DNA from: Bacillus_BD sp963787345
Lineage (GTDB): Bacteria; Bacillota; Bacilli; Bacillales; Cytobacillaceae
DNA length: 64,000 bases
Direction: 5' to 3'
Assembly: GCA_963787345.1 (NCBI GenBank)
Contig: CAWBCW010000027.1
Span: 1 to 64,000, forward strand
Shown here: positions 45,585 to 54,069 of the stretch, piece after piece
How positions within the stretch are numbered: the first letter of the stretch is position 1
Layout: each line of letters opens with the position of its first letter
The notes under the pieces: model-generated
Told to the model about the DNA's origin: nothing
Database searches by the model: none
What the model saw: only the letters and a program-made list of their open reading frames with translations
Position numbers and translations under genes: made by a program

Positions 45585-47168
45585 TCAATTCGATCCAATT
45601 CTGGTGCAACAATCGACTCCTTCATAGTTTTTAATATACTCCACCATGGCATCAAGATCGATCGGACCCGTGACTACGTTTGTTCCTTCTTTAAAAACAG
45701 TGAATCCGTCTCCACCAGTGGCTAAGAAATTATTCACGGCCACACTGTAGATTTGTTCAGGATTTAGCGGATTTCCGTTCCCATCTGCGATTTCAATAAT
45801 ACGTTGTCCGATTGGAGCCTCTTTATCCCATGTATAGTTCAAACCAGAGATTTGCAGCATTTTCGGATAACTTCCGCTCCATTGTTGTTCCAATACATCC
45901 TTAATTTGTTGGCCAGTCATGTTCATCGTTACGAGACTATTCCCAAAAGGTTGTATATTATAAGCCTCACCCCAAGTGATTTCACCTTGATCTAAATCAG
46001 CGCGAATTCCGCCTGGATTCATGAAAGCAAAATCCGTCCCCATTACTACCCTCTGTGAATCCGCTATAACATTGCCAAGTGCCGATTCCCCACTATCATC
46101 TTGCTCTCTAGTTAAAGGTTCTGAAACTTGTCCAATGACTTCATTAACTAATGGGGCAATTTGATTACTATAGGAGTCAACCATTGCTTTGATTTCTGCA
46201 TCCGGTTGGATTCCTTCATGGTAAGTCGTCACAATTTCAGCTTCTTTTTTCACAATATCCTTTGTTTTAGGATCGATCATTAAATCTACATCAGAGAAGG
46301 CTGTTCCATTTGCGTACGACTGAACAATTAATTTATTATCAACCATTGTATTGGCATAACCGTGATTATGGGCACCAAAAATAACATCTATTTCATCATC
46401 AACTTTATGAGCTATTTCGACGACATCTCCAGAAGCATTGGAGCCATCTTGATTAGAAGAAACAGAGTTATGTGCTAAAACAACGATTGCCTGGACACCC
46501 TTTTTCTTTAATTCTTGGGCTGCCTTGTTAATGGCTTCCACTTCATCCGTAAATTCAACACTTTCAATCCCACTTGGAAGAACAATATTTTTCGTTTCCG
46601 TTGTCACAACCCCAATAAAGCCAATTGGCATCCCGTTTACCTTTTTAATCACATATGGAGGCAAAATCGGCTTGCCGGTTTCTTTATTTACTACATTCGC
46701 AGCCGTATAAGGAAAGACTGAGCCTTCAAAATAGCCAGTGGTTTCATGTTCACCTCCATAGATAAGACGATTTAACTCGTCCATACCTTCATCAAATTCA
46801 TGATTTCCGAGTGTACCTACATCAAACCCTAGCTTATTTAGAAATTCAATCGTTGGTTCATCTTGCAGCAATGATGAAACCGGAGCACTTGCTCCAACCA
46901 TATCTCCTGCATGAACGAGTAATGTGTTTTTATTTTCCCGCTCATGCTTTTTCAAATAAGCTGCCAAATATTCAGCTCCACCTACTTGTTTTCCCCCGAC
47001 TGTCCGGTGTACATCCAACTGCCCGTGAAAGTCATTAACCCCTAATAGTTGAACAGGAATATACCGTTTCTCATGGTTTGCATGCTCTGGGGGAGCAGCA
47101 GAAACGGTTGTCCCAATTAATGATAATGATAAAACACATGCTGGAATGATTTTCTTCACCTTGATCAT
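45585..47168 (-). CDS. Secreted 5'-nucleotidase / UDP-sugar hydrolase
   Basis: The 527-residue secreted enzyme has a signal peptide ending VSAAPP, a metallophosphoesterase domain (GVNDFHGQLD, HAGDMVGAS, GTLGNHEFDEG, FGAHNHGY), and a 5'-nucleotidase C-terminal domain (GGIRADLDQGEITWGEAY, FLATGGDGFTVFKEG). It should release phosphate from extracellular nucleotides. The frame ends VDCCTRIGSN; a one-base shift near 45,620 would instead read SIVAPELDRIEVR and stop at 45,575, which fits the family better. Catalytic parts are unaffected. Confidence 0.92.
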   Translation of the reverse strand: MIKVKKIIPACVLSLSLIGTTVSAAPPEHANHEKRYIPVQLLGVNDFHGQLDVHRTVGGKQVGGAEYLAAYLKKHERENKNTLLVHAGDMVGASAPVSSLLQDEPTIEFLNKLGFDVGTLGNHEFDEGMDELNRLIYGGEHETTGYFEGSVFPYTAANVVNKETGKPILPPYVIKKVNGMPIGFIGVVTTETKNIVLPSGIESVEFTDEVEAINKAAQELKKKGVQAIVVLAHNSVSSNQDGSNASGDVVEIAHKVDDEIDVIFGAHNHGYANTMVDNKLIVQSYANGTAFSDVDLMIDPKTKDIVKKEAEIVTTYHEGIQPDAEIKAMVDSYSNQIAPLVNEVIGQVSEPLTREQDDSGESALGNVIADSQRVVMGTDFAFMNPGGIRADLDQGEITWGEAYNIQPFGNSLVTMNMTGQQIKDVLEQQWSGSYPKMLQISGLNYTWDKEAPIGQRIIEIADGNGNPLNPEQIYSVAVNNFLATGGDGFTVFKEGTNVVTGPIDLDAMVEYIKNYEGVDCCTRIGSN

Positions 47169-47277
47169 ATTTATAACCTCCTAATCTACTGAGTTAACAA
47201 TATACCTATAGTGTTAATTAAAAAGATCAGGAATTTTAAAATTTTGTTAATAAAAATAGGACAATTTTCTATATGTC

Positions 47278-47326
47278 AAAGGTGCCAGGTGTCACCCATA
47301 AACTGGAAATCCCCTGACACTTTAAA
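47278..47326 (-). terminator. Hairpin ending the UvrC-like gene
   Basis: AAAGTGTCAGG and CCTGGCACCTTT pair with two mismatches on the minus strand. This GGTGCC..TGACAC-type hairpin is common between Bacillus genes. Confidence 0.5.
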
Positions 47327-48392
47327 CCATGAGATGTAAGATAGCCTGCTTGATTTTGTTTGTACGATCAGGCTCTAGCCATTGATCAGGAATGATTAAA
47401 CATTCACTAGCGTGGCTATTGATATATCGGTAAATAATATTCGCCTCGTCAATTTCTTCTTTACTAATCATCTTAGTCTGAGATTCTTGGATGGAAAAAT
47501 AGGAAATAACCTCAGCTTTCATTTTCTCCACTAGACTTTCCTGATTCGTACCTTTATGTCATAAACCTCAGTAAACAGGACTTTATTTCGTCTAATCAGG
47601 AAAAACTTCAACCTGTTGTCCCCAATGTGATTCCACCATGACGATATTTTTATTTTCTTCTGTAAATCTAATGATTTTTTCCTTTTTCAATAAAGATTGG
47701 AGCGTTTCAATGCGATCCCTTATTTTCGCTGCCCCTTCAAAATCAAACTCATCGGAAGCCACAACCATCATTCGCTCCATTTCTTCAAGGATGCTTTGAT
47801 CCGTCCCCTCTAGCAAACCAATGGCTCTATTAATCGTTTGATGATATTGTTCTAGAGCTGTAGAGTCAAAACACATGCCCATACACAAACCGATTGAATA
47901 GTTTAAACAAGGTCTATTGCTAGAAGTTGATTGATTACATTCTAGTTTATACATCTCCTTCAGCCCTTGTATTGCCTTTTCGGTTATGCCCTTACTTGTA
48001 AATGGGCCAAAATATAGATGATGATCCCCTTCTACAATCTCATTCGCCAATTCGATTCGATGGCAGCTCTTATCCATTTTAATCTTGATATACGTGTAAG
48101 AGCGAGGATTTTTCATTAGCCGATTATAAAGGGGTTGAATTTCTTTAATAAGCTTGCACTCTAGCATAAAAGCTTCGAATTCTGTGTCTGTGTGAATGAT
48201 ATCAAAATCTTTTAAATGATGGACAAGCTTAACTACCTTATTGGAATGCTGGCTTGAATGTTGAAAGTAAGAGCTGACGCGATTCTTAAGATTTTTTGAT
48301 TTCCCAACATAGATGATACTGCCATGAGAATCTTTCATTAAATATACACCAGGAGTTGAAGGAAGTTGTTTGGCTTTTTCTTTCGGTTTCAT
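47322..48392 (-). pseudogene. UvrC-like GIY-YIG protein, split by two frameshifts
   Basis: The first 266 residues (47592-48392) have a GIY-YIG nuclease domain (TPGVYLMKDSHGSIIYVGKSKNLKNRV), a Cys-rich UvrC-like middle (CNQSTSSNRPCLNYSIGLCMGMC) and a UVR helix (FEGAAKIRDRIETLQ). The frame ends VEVFPD, but the next frame continues KFFLIRRNKVLFTEVYD. After a second break, 47322-47522 adds MKAEVISYFSIQESQTKM to the end. Together they fit a UvrC paralogue of about 350 residues. Two single-base indels near 47,600 and 47,550 are needed. The C-terminal RNase H-like nuclease of UvrC proper is absent in this family. Confidence 0.75.
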
Positions 48393-48590
48393 CTAAGTTT
48401 CCTCCATTCTACTTTCTTCATTATACCTTACTGTTAAGGCTAACATTTGGGTTTTTATCAATATATAGCCCTCTTTTTCTTGAAAAAAGTTCTGCTTTAT
48501 TCCCGCTCATACCAAGAATTTTTAGACTTTCTATGTTAAAATCAGATCAAATTTATTATACATTCAGGGGAGGGGAAGAACATTCCCACT

Positions 48591-49406
48591 TTGCGTACAT
48601 TTCGAAAAATCTATCAGTTTTTTGTAGATCGCCCAATTAAAACGGGGACGGTAATAAACGATTGCTATAAGGTTTTGAATGTCATAGGATCTGGCAGTTA
48701 TGGCATTGTTTATCTCTGTAAAGAATTGAAAACAATGGAAAATAGAGTGGTCAAACAGCTTCGTCCTAGTAAGTACCGGAGCAAGAATGAGATTGAGATG
48801 TTTGAAAAGGAAATCTCTGTTTTACGTAGGCTGAACCATAAGCATATACCTATGCTATATGAGACCTTTTCCCATAACGGCTCTCTTTTTTATGCAATGA
48901 GTTATATTGATGGGGATAATCTGGAAGATCAGATCTTTTACAATAAAAAAACGTTTAACGAGAATGAGGCTCTACTTATTCTTGCTCAACTGCTTGAATT
49001 GATCGATTATCTTCATGGAATAGATATTTACCATCGAGATTTGCGGATTCCAAACCTTTTACTAAAAAATAATAAGCTTTTTTTAATTGACTTTGGTTTG
49101 TCACAACATCCTACGGAAATTACCCAAGAGTACTCTACATCTCGCTTTTCACCTTATAGACAAGAGGAAATCCTTGAGATGAAACGGCAGGACTATTATG
49201 ATTTAGGAGAAATTCTTCTATTTTTACTTTATACCACTTACTCTTCGAAAAACAAAAAAGCCCTTCCTTGGACAGAAGAACTTTCTTTAGAAAAGGAAAC
49301 CGTATTTTTACTAAAAAGACTGTTGCAGATTAAGGATCCTTACTCAAATAGTAGTGAAATTTCAGCCGATCTTCAGGCTGCAATTAAAGCCCAAGATAAG
49401 GATTAA
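48591..49406 (+). CDS. Ser/Thr protein kinase
   Basis: The 271-residue protein is a compact Hanks-type kinase without a membrane segment. It has the glycine loop G33SGSYG38, lysine K55, HRD at 148-150 with the unusual continuation LRIPN (N155) in place of KPEN, and DFG at 167-169. This is close to the cytosolic YbdM-like kinases of Bacillus. Start TTG at 48591 with GGGGAGGGG upstream at slightly long spacing. It is convergent, 15 bp apart, with a gene for an Arg/Ser-repeat protein, a possible substrate. Confidence 0.88.
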   Translation: MRTFRKIYQFFVDRPIKTGTVINDCYKVLNVIGSGSYGIVYLCKELKTMENRVVKQLRPSKYRSKNEIEMFEKEISVLRRLNHKHIPMLYETFSHNGSLFYAMSYIDGDNLEDQIFYNKKTFNENEALLILAQLLELIDYLHGIDIYHRDLRIPNLLLKNNKLFLIDFGLSQHPTEITQEYSTSRFSPYRQEEILEMKRQDYYDLGEILLFLLYTTYSSKNKKALPWTEELSLEKETVFLLKRLLQIKDPYSNSSEISADLQAAIKAQDKD

Positions 49407-49421
49407 CCGTACGGAGGAGAA

Positions 49422-49703
49422 TTAGCTGCTGCTTCGGCCTCTCCGTTTGTAGTATTTACTTCCACTCATTGGTGAACGTTTATAATTTCTTTTGCTGCTA
49501 CTGCTGCTGCCACGATAATAATCATGTCTTCGATCACTGCTACTGCCGCGACGATAATAACTATTTCTTCGATCACTGCTGCTGCCGCGGCGATAAGAGC
49601 GATTTCTCCGATCACTGCTGCTGCCGCGGCGATAATGGTTATGTCTTCGCTCACTGCTTCCTTTAGTAAGTTGTTGAATTTGTTTGATTATTTTTTTAAA
49701 CAT
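49422..49703 (-). CDS. Arg/Ser-repeat protein, CotG-like
   Basis: The 93-residue protein has a short basic-hydrophobic start (MFKKIIKQIQQLTKG). It then has three tandem 13-residue units of the form RRGSSSDRRNxYY (residues 25-63), then SSSSSKRNYKR and a KYYKRRGR tail. The sequence is about one third Ser and one third Arg/Lys, resembling spore-coat CotG/CotB repeats that are phosphorylated by the CotH kinase. Here the neighbour is a Hanks-type kinase gene, convergent by 15 bp. The coding frame is supported by the clean 39-bp periodicity in one strand. A coat role is inference. Confidence 0.7.
   Translation of the reverse strand: MFKKIIKQIQQLTKGSSERRHNHYRRGSSSDRRNRSYRRGSSSDRRNSYYRRGSSSDRRHDYYRGSSSSSKRNYKRSPMSGSKYYKRRGRSSS
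49515..49631 (-). repeat. Tandem 39-bp repeat inside the Arg/Ser protein
   Basis: Three direct repeats of 39 bp contain CGCGGCAGCAGCAGTGATCG on the minus strand and encode RRGSSSDRRNxYY. They are contiguous and similar enough to expand or contract by slippage. Confidence 0.85.
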
Positions 49704-49720
49704 CGCTTACCTCTTTCCTA

Positions 49721-49912
49721 TATCAAATTCTCCTCGGCGAATTTGCGCCCAGATTTTATCGAGCTCGCTCGATAAACTTCCTTTGAAAATCTGTGGCATC
49801 CGCCGGAGGCTTTAACTTCATTCAGTTCAGGGTTACCCCATTGAATTGATGAAAAGTTGGCATTCATCTCACCACTTATAAAAGTGGGAGTCTTCTACTG
49901 AATGAAGTTAAA
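49721..49912 (-). repeat. Structured dispersed repeat, copy E
   Basis: This is the most regular copy. On the minus strand TTTAACTTCATTCAG pairs perfectly with CTGAATGAAGTTAAA; inside is a CCACTT/AAGTGG hairpin. Then follow GCCTCCGGCGGATGCC, a stem CAGATTTT..AAAATCTG with an inner TTTATCGAGC/GCTCGATAAA helix, and a terminal hairpin ending GAATTTGATA. Confidence 0.85.
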
Positions 49913-50030
49913 CTTTTTTATTTTATAAGTCTAACATAGGTTAAACATAAAACTTAATCATTAACATGTACCATCTTTAGATTTGAGTCTTTTATCACTC
50001 CCGCAAATAAATCAAATGATAAAGTCAAAG

Positions 50031-50081
50031 AAAAACAAGGGATTCTCCTTTTTTCTAGAAAAGTGAGAACCCCTTGTTTTC
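50031..50081 (-). terminator. Terminator of the mnt operon
   Basis: ACAAGGGGTTCTC and GAGAATCCCTTGT form a long stem with TTTTTC after it on the minus strand, 28 bp past the stop of the small ORF. Confidence 0.7.
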
Positions 50082-50108
50082 CAATTTAAAGATCAGTCCT
50101 GCTCCCCT

Positions 50109-50228
50109 TCACTGTGGCTGAAAGGATCGGACTATTTTCTGATAATCGTCTTCATCTAGAATCCCAATGGCTTTAAAAATAACTGCGTACTTGAGCATCC
50201 TCACTCGGGTTCTATAGCTTTGATTCAT
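50109..50228 (-). CDS. 39-residue peptide gene at the end of the mnt operon
   Basis: The frame reads MNQSYRTRVRMLKYAVIFKA IGILDEDDYQKIVRSFQPQ without the space. It has a very strong ribosome site (GGAAGGAGG) nine bases before the ATG and lies 29 bp after mntD in the same direction, before the operon terminator. It is basic at the N-terminus and acidic in the middle. No family recognised. A role linked to manganese is only suggested by position. Confidence 0.6.
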   Translation of the reverse strand: MNQSYRTRVRMLKYAVIFKAIGILDEDDYQKIVRSFQPQ

Positions 50229-50257
50229 AAGGATTCAACCTCCTTCCTTTATCATTT

Positions 50258-51145
50258 TCACGAATTCTCCCTTTTAGGGGATAGTGCCGGACGCAGCCAA
50301 TTGGAGAGGAGTCCATGGCGAGGAGAAAAAATAAAGCTAATGAAAAAGATCACGCCAGTCGTTAAGGCCATGGAGCCAGATATCGTTGTATCGATCCATA
50401 AGGCAAAATAATAACCGATTACAGCGGATAAGACACCAAATCCAGCACTTAAAATCATCATTTTTATTAAACGATCGGTCCAAAGATAGGCTGAAGCTGC
50501 TGGGGCAATCAACATGGCAACGACCATAATCGCTCCGACTGCATCAAACGCTGCCACCGTTGTGATCGAAACAAGTGTCATAAATAAATAATGCATAGCA
50601 AGGACAGGAATCCCTAGACTCGCTGCAAGTGCGGGATCAAAGGTGGTTATCTTCCACTCCTTATAAAAGGCACCAATGACCACGACAACAACGAACAATA
50701 CGAGAATCAGGATAAATGTAGCGATGGGGATCTCACCAACAATCGGAAGTGACATCGTATTCCAAGGGATAAATGCGATCTCCCCCATTAATGCATGTTG
50801 TACATCAAGATGAGCATTCCCAACTTTTGTTGCGATAAGCACCACACCTAAAGCAAACAAAGTCGTAAATACTACCCCGATTGAAGCATCTTGTTGAACC
50901 CCTAGTGAATGAAGCCATTGAACAAGAAAGGTTGTCAGCACACCAGCAAGGGCCGCACCGATTAACATGTGGATTCCGCTTAAGCTCTGAGTTAAAAGAT
51001 AGGCCGTTACGATCCCGAGTAGGACGGTATGGCTAATGGCATCCGCCATCATCGCCATTTTCCGCAGGATAAGAAAAACCCCGACAATCCCGCATGAAAT
51101 CCCTACTAATGAAGCGGTTAATAATATCCAAGCCGCATAGCTCAT
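50258..51145 (-). CDS. mntD: Manganese ABC transporter permease MntD
   Basis: The 295-residue ABC-3 family permease has eight or nine helices and MADAISHTVLLGIV, FDPALAASLGIP and DAVGAIMVVAMLIAPAASAYLWT, conserved in ZnuB/MntC/MntD. It forms a heterodimer with the upstream permease. The start overlaps the mntC stop by 4 bp. The C-terminal tail is basic. Confidence 0.9.
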   Translation of the reverse strand: MSYAAWILLTASLVGISCGIVGVFLILRKMAMMADAISHTVLLGIVTAYLLTQSLSGIHMLIGAALAGVLTTFLVQWLHSLGVQQDASIGVVFTTLFALGVVLIATKVGNAHLDVQHALMGEIAFIPWNTMSLPIVGEIPIATFILILVLFVVVVVIGAFYKEWKITTFDPALAASLGIPVLAMHYLFMTLVSITTVAAFDAVGAIMVVAMLIAPAASAYLWTDRLIKMMILSAGFGVLSAVIGYYFALWIDTTISGSMALTTGVIFFISFIFSPRHGLLSNWLRPALSPKRENS

Positions 51146-52068
51146 GATTTTGCCCCCTTAATGCCAGCGACAGGGACCGCCTGCTGAACCGCTTCTTTTT
51201 TCTTATTTCGAAGCAAAATCCATTCTACGACTAACCCTTTTTTCATTCCAAAAAATAAGGAGAATAGAAAGATCACACCAGACGTTAGAACAATGAAAGG
51301 TCCAGTCGGCCAGCCAGTTCCAAGAGCACTAATGAACGTACCGACTCCACCTGACACACAACCAACGAAACCAGAAAGCCACATCATCGTTTTAAATGAA
51401 TGGGTCCAATAGCGCGCACTTACTGGTGGAATAATCAAAAGTGCTGACATTAAGATCACACCAACCGCTTGAATCCCGATGACAATTGTTAAAACTAACG
51501 AAAATAGGTAAATCCCATTCATTCCCTTTATCGGTAGATTTAGTCCTTTGGCGAAATCCGGATCGAATAGAAATAACTTCCATTCCTTAAAGCCGCCTAC
51601 GACAATTATAATGACAAGCATAGCCAGGATCGACATGAGTGTGACATCTTTCCCTACCATTGAAGCAGCCTGCCCAAAAATAAACGTATCCAGGCCAGCT
51701 TGATTTCCCCCACTCGTGCGATTGACAAGGGTGAGAAGAACCATGCCTCCCCCAAAAAATACCGCTAAAATCATTCCCATTGCCGTATCCTCTTTAATTC
51801 TTGTTGACGATTTAATTTTCATAATGAGAAAGGCACCGAGAAGCGCGCTTAAACCTGCCCCACTGATGAGAATCGCCAATTCTTTTACTTGAAACAAGAG
51901 AAAAGCGATCACGACACCCGGTAATGCAGCATGTGCCAAGGCATCACTCATTAAACTTTGCTTCTTCCAATAGGCCAGACATCCGATTAAACCTGAGGCA
52001 ATTCCAAGCAGCATCGTACTCATTAGCACCCATTGAAAGTTACTTGATAGAAGGATTGACAAGACCAA
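51142..52068 (-). CDS. mntC: Manganese ABC transporter permease MntC
   Basis: The 308-residue permease has LMSDALAHAALPGVVIAFLL, FDPDFAKGLNLP and IQAVGVILMSALLIIPPVSARYWT, the ABC-3 family motifs. TTG at 52068 and a second TTG at 52062 are both possible behind AAAGGAGGG; the second has better spacing. It overlaps the ATPase gene by about 29 bp. Confidence 0.9.
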   Translation of the reverse strand: MVLSILLSSNFQWVLMSTMLLGIASGLIGCLAYWKKQSLMSDALAHAALPGVVIAFLLFQVKELAILISGAGLSALLGAFLIMKIKSSTRIKEDTAMGMILAVFFGGGMVLLTLVNRTSGGNQAGLDTFIFGQAASMVGKDVTLMSILAMLVIIIVVGGFKEWKLFLFDPDFAKGLNLPIKGMNGIYLFSLVLTIVIGIQAVGVILMSALLIIPPVSARYWTHSFKTMMWLSGFVGCVSGGVGTFISALGTGWPTGPFIVLTSGVIFLFSLFFGMKKGLVVEWILLRNKKKEAVQQAVPVAGIKGAKS

Positions 52069-52795
52069 TGCCCTCCTTTAGCCAACGCACCGAACCACCA
52101 TATGTTTTTTCAATATTCTCTGCTGTAAAAGCAGCGGATGTTTCCCCATGAGCAATGACGGTACGATTTAAAAATAGGACATGATCGAAATAGTCTTCAA
52201 CGGTTTGTAAATCATGATGGACAACTAATACCGTTTTCCCTTCCGTCTTTAATTCTTGCAAGATTTTCATAATTGCCCGCTCTGTTGCTGCATCAACACC
52301 TGCTAAAGGTTCATCCATAAAATATAAATCCGCTTCTTGAATTAAGGCTCTTGCTAAAAAGACCCGTTGTTGTTGTCCCCCTGACAGTTCACTAATTTGT
52401 CGGTTTGCATAATCAGCCATCCCTACTTTTTCTAGAGCCTCTAACGCTTTTTTCTTATGTTTCTGCGTTGGCCACTTAAACCAACCAATTCGACCGTACA
52501 TTCCCATTAGGACTACATCTAATGCATCCGTAGGAAAATCCCAATCTACAGAGCCGCGCTGTGGAACATATCCAACTTTTTCTTTTACTTTTTTGAATGA
52601 TGTTCCAAAAAAAGATACCTTTCCTGATAACGATGGATGCAGTTGAAGCAATGCTTTAATTAATGTTGATTTTCCAGCACCATTTGGCCCCACGATTCCT
52701 GTCAGTGATCCTTGTGGAATGGCAAATGTGACATTTTTCAAAACGGTATTCTTCCGGTAAGCAGCATAAAGTTGTTCAACCGTTAAAACATCCAT
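52040..52795 (-). CDS. mntB: Manganese ABC transporter ATPase MntB
   Basis: The 251-residue ATPase has Walker A GPNGAGKST, signature LSGGQQQR and Walker B LYFMDEPLAGVD, with QRGSVDWDFP Q-loop region typical of Mn/Zn importers. Its ATG overlaps the mntA stop (TAATG), so the genes are coupled. Confidence 0.93.
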   Translation of the reverse strand: MDVLTVEQLYAAYRKNTVLKNVTFAIPQGSLTGIVGPNGAGKSTLIKALLQLHPSLSGKVSFFGTSFKKVKEKVGYVPQRGSVDWDFPTDALDVVLMGMYGRIGWFKWPTQKHKKKALEALEKVGMADYANRQISELSGGQQQRVFLARALIQEADLYFMDEPLAGVDAATERAIMKILQELKTEGKTVLVVHHDLQTVEDYFDHVLFLNRTVIAHGETSAAFTAENIEKTYGGSVRWLKEGIGLVNPSIK

Positions 52796-53760
52796 TATTG
52801 ATCACCACTTGATAAAGCTTGATAAATCGTTTCAACGTTGTGACGATACATCCCTAAATAAGTCCCTTCTTCTGTTCCAGCTTCCCCCATCGCATCTGAG
52901 AAAAGTTCTCCTCCAAGCTCCACTTCCAATCCCGCTTTCGCTGCTCCCTCGATAACGGCTTTAATCGAGTTTTGATTAATGCTGCTTTCCACAAATACAG
53001 CTGGAACTTGTTTTTCGAGAAGTAAATTAACAGTCGATTGAATATCGGATATCCCTACTTCGTCCTCTGTACTTAATCCCTGAAGACCAATCACTTCAAT
53101 ATCAAACATCCGGCCAAAATAACCAAAGGCATCATGAGCGGTTACCAATACGCGTTGTTCTTCAGGAATACTTGCAAGCTTTTCCTCCGCATCCCCTTTA
53201 AGTTCTTCTAATTTCGAAAAATACTTTTGCTTATTTTCTTCAAATTCGTTCGCATTCTCGGGTGAATATTCTTTTAAAACCTCGGTTGCCTGCTCGAGAG
53301 CTTCCTTCCACAGATCTAAATCAAACCAAATATGAGGGTCAATCGCTCCTTTCCCATCCTTAAGCAATTGATTGTTATCGATCGCTTCTCCTAGAGCTAG
53401 GGTCGTTTTGCTTTTGCCTAGACTTCCAAAGATTTCGGCCATATTTCCTTCTAAATATAGCCCATTATAAAAGATGATATCAGCATCCTGTAAAGTATTA
53501 ATATCCCCTTGTGTGGCCTTATATAAATGGGGATCCACTCCAGGCCCCATCAAACTTTTCACCTCAATATGATCCCCGCCAATGAGTGCCATTGGCTCAC
53601 CAATTTGCGCAATGGTCGTGACAATTCTAATCTTGTCTTGTTTATTTTCATTCGATTCTGAATGACTATTTTGACTGTCTAACGAACTACAACCACTTAC
53701 CATTAAAGTCATCACAAGCCCAAAAACAAATAACCGAATAAATCTTTCAATCAATTTCAT
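52795..53760 (-). CDS. mntA: Manganese-binding lipoprotein MntA
   Basis: The mature ZnuA/PsaA-type binding protein follows a lipoprotein signal ending in LMVSGC. Blocks include IVTTIAQIGEPMALIGGDHI, GPGVDPHLYKATQGD (first metal His), DPHIWFD, and VLVTAHDAFGYFGRMF. The ATG at 53760 follows AGGATCAGGAA; an upstream ATG at 53787 is not better placed. The lack of a His-rich loop suggests Mn rather than Zn. It is the first gene of mntABCD, under MntR-like boxes. Confidence 0.92.
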   Translation of the reverse strand: MKLIERFIRLFVFGLVMTLMVSGCSSLDSQNSHSESNENKQDKIRIVTTIAQIGEPMALIGGDHIEVKSLMGPGVDPHLYKATQGDINTLQDADIIFYNGLYLEGNMAEIFGSLGKSKTTLALGEAIDNNQLLKDGKGAIDPHIWFDLDLWKEALEQATEVLKEYSPENANEFEENKQKYFSKLEELKGDAEEKLASIPEEQRVLVTAHDAFGYFGRMFDIEVIGLQGLSTEDEVGISDIQSTVNLLLEKQVPAVFVESSINQNSIKAVIEGAAKAGLEVELGGELFSDAMGEAGTEEGTYLGMYRHNVETIYQALSSGDQ

Positions 53761-53790
53761 TTCCTGATCCTCCTTGTATCTATCCATAAT

Positions 53791-53808
53791 TTTTGCCTAA
53801 AGGAATTT
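53791..53808 (-). promoter_or_regulatory. MntR-like box 1
   Basis: TTTTGCCTAAAGGAATTT matches the MntR pattern TTTGCCTTAAGGAAA closely. It lies 31 bp before mntA, so it would block the transcript near its start. Confidence 0.6.
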
Positions 53809-53847
53809 TTTTGGTCAAAGATATATTTATTTCTGTTCACTTAAAAT

Positions 53848-53864
53848 GTTTCCCTAAGGCAACT
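53848..53864 (-). promoter_or_regulatory. MntR-like box 2
   Basis: On the minus strand GTTGCCTTAGGGAAACA matches TTTGCCTTAAGGAAAC with one to two changes. It lies near the expected -35 region of mntA. Confidence 0.65.
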
Positions 53865-54069
53865 TTAATGGTGGACAGCAACTTTTGTCAATACCCATTT
53901 TTCAGAAAAGTATAAAAGAGGCATTGGAGCCCCTCTTGTTAGATTCATTAAAAATAAGGTTCGCAGATGAGTACCAAGCTTTCCTAGCTCATTTGAACTC
54001 TTATCTAAGAAATACAGAATATTTCCCAATGAAACTTCTCCTAATGCTGAGCACACTTATTCCTGAACC

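Noticed and set aside
49515..49631. Short tandem repeats considered as a CRISPR array
   Set aside because: Units are contiguous with no spacers and are in coding frame.
49466..49666. Ala/Ile-rich and Cys/Asp-rich frames overlapping the Arg/Ser repeat gene
   Set aside because: They are the other readings of the same 39-bp repeats; only the Arg/Ser frame has a leader and ribosome context.
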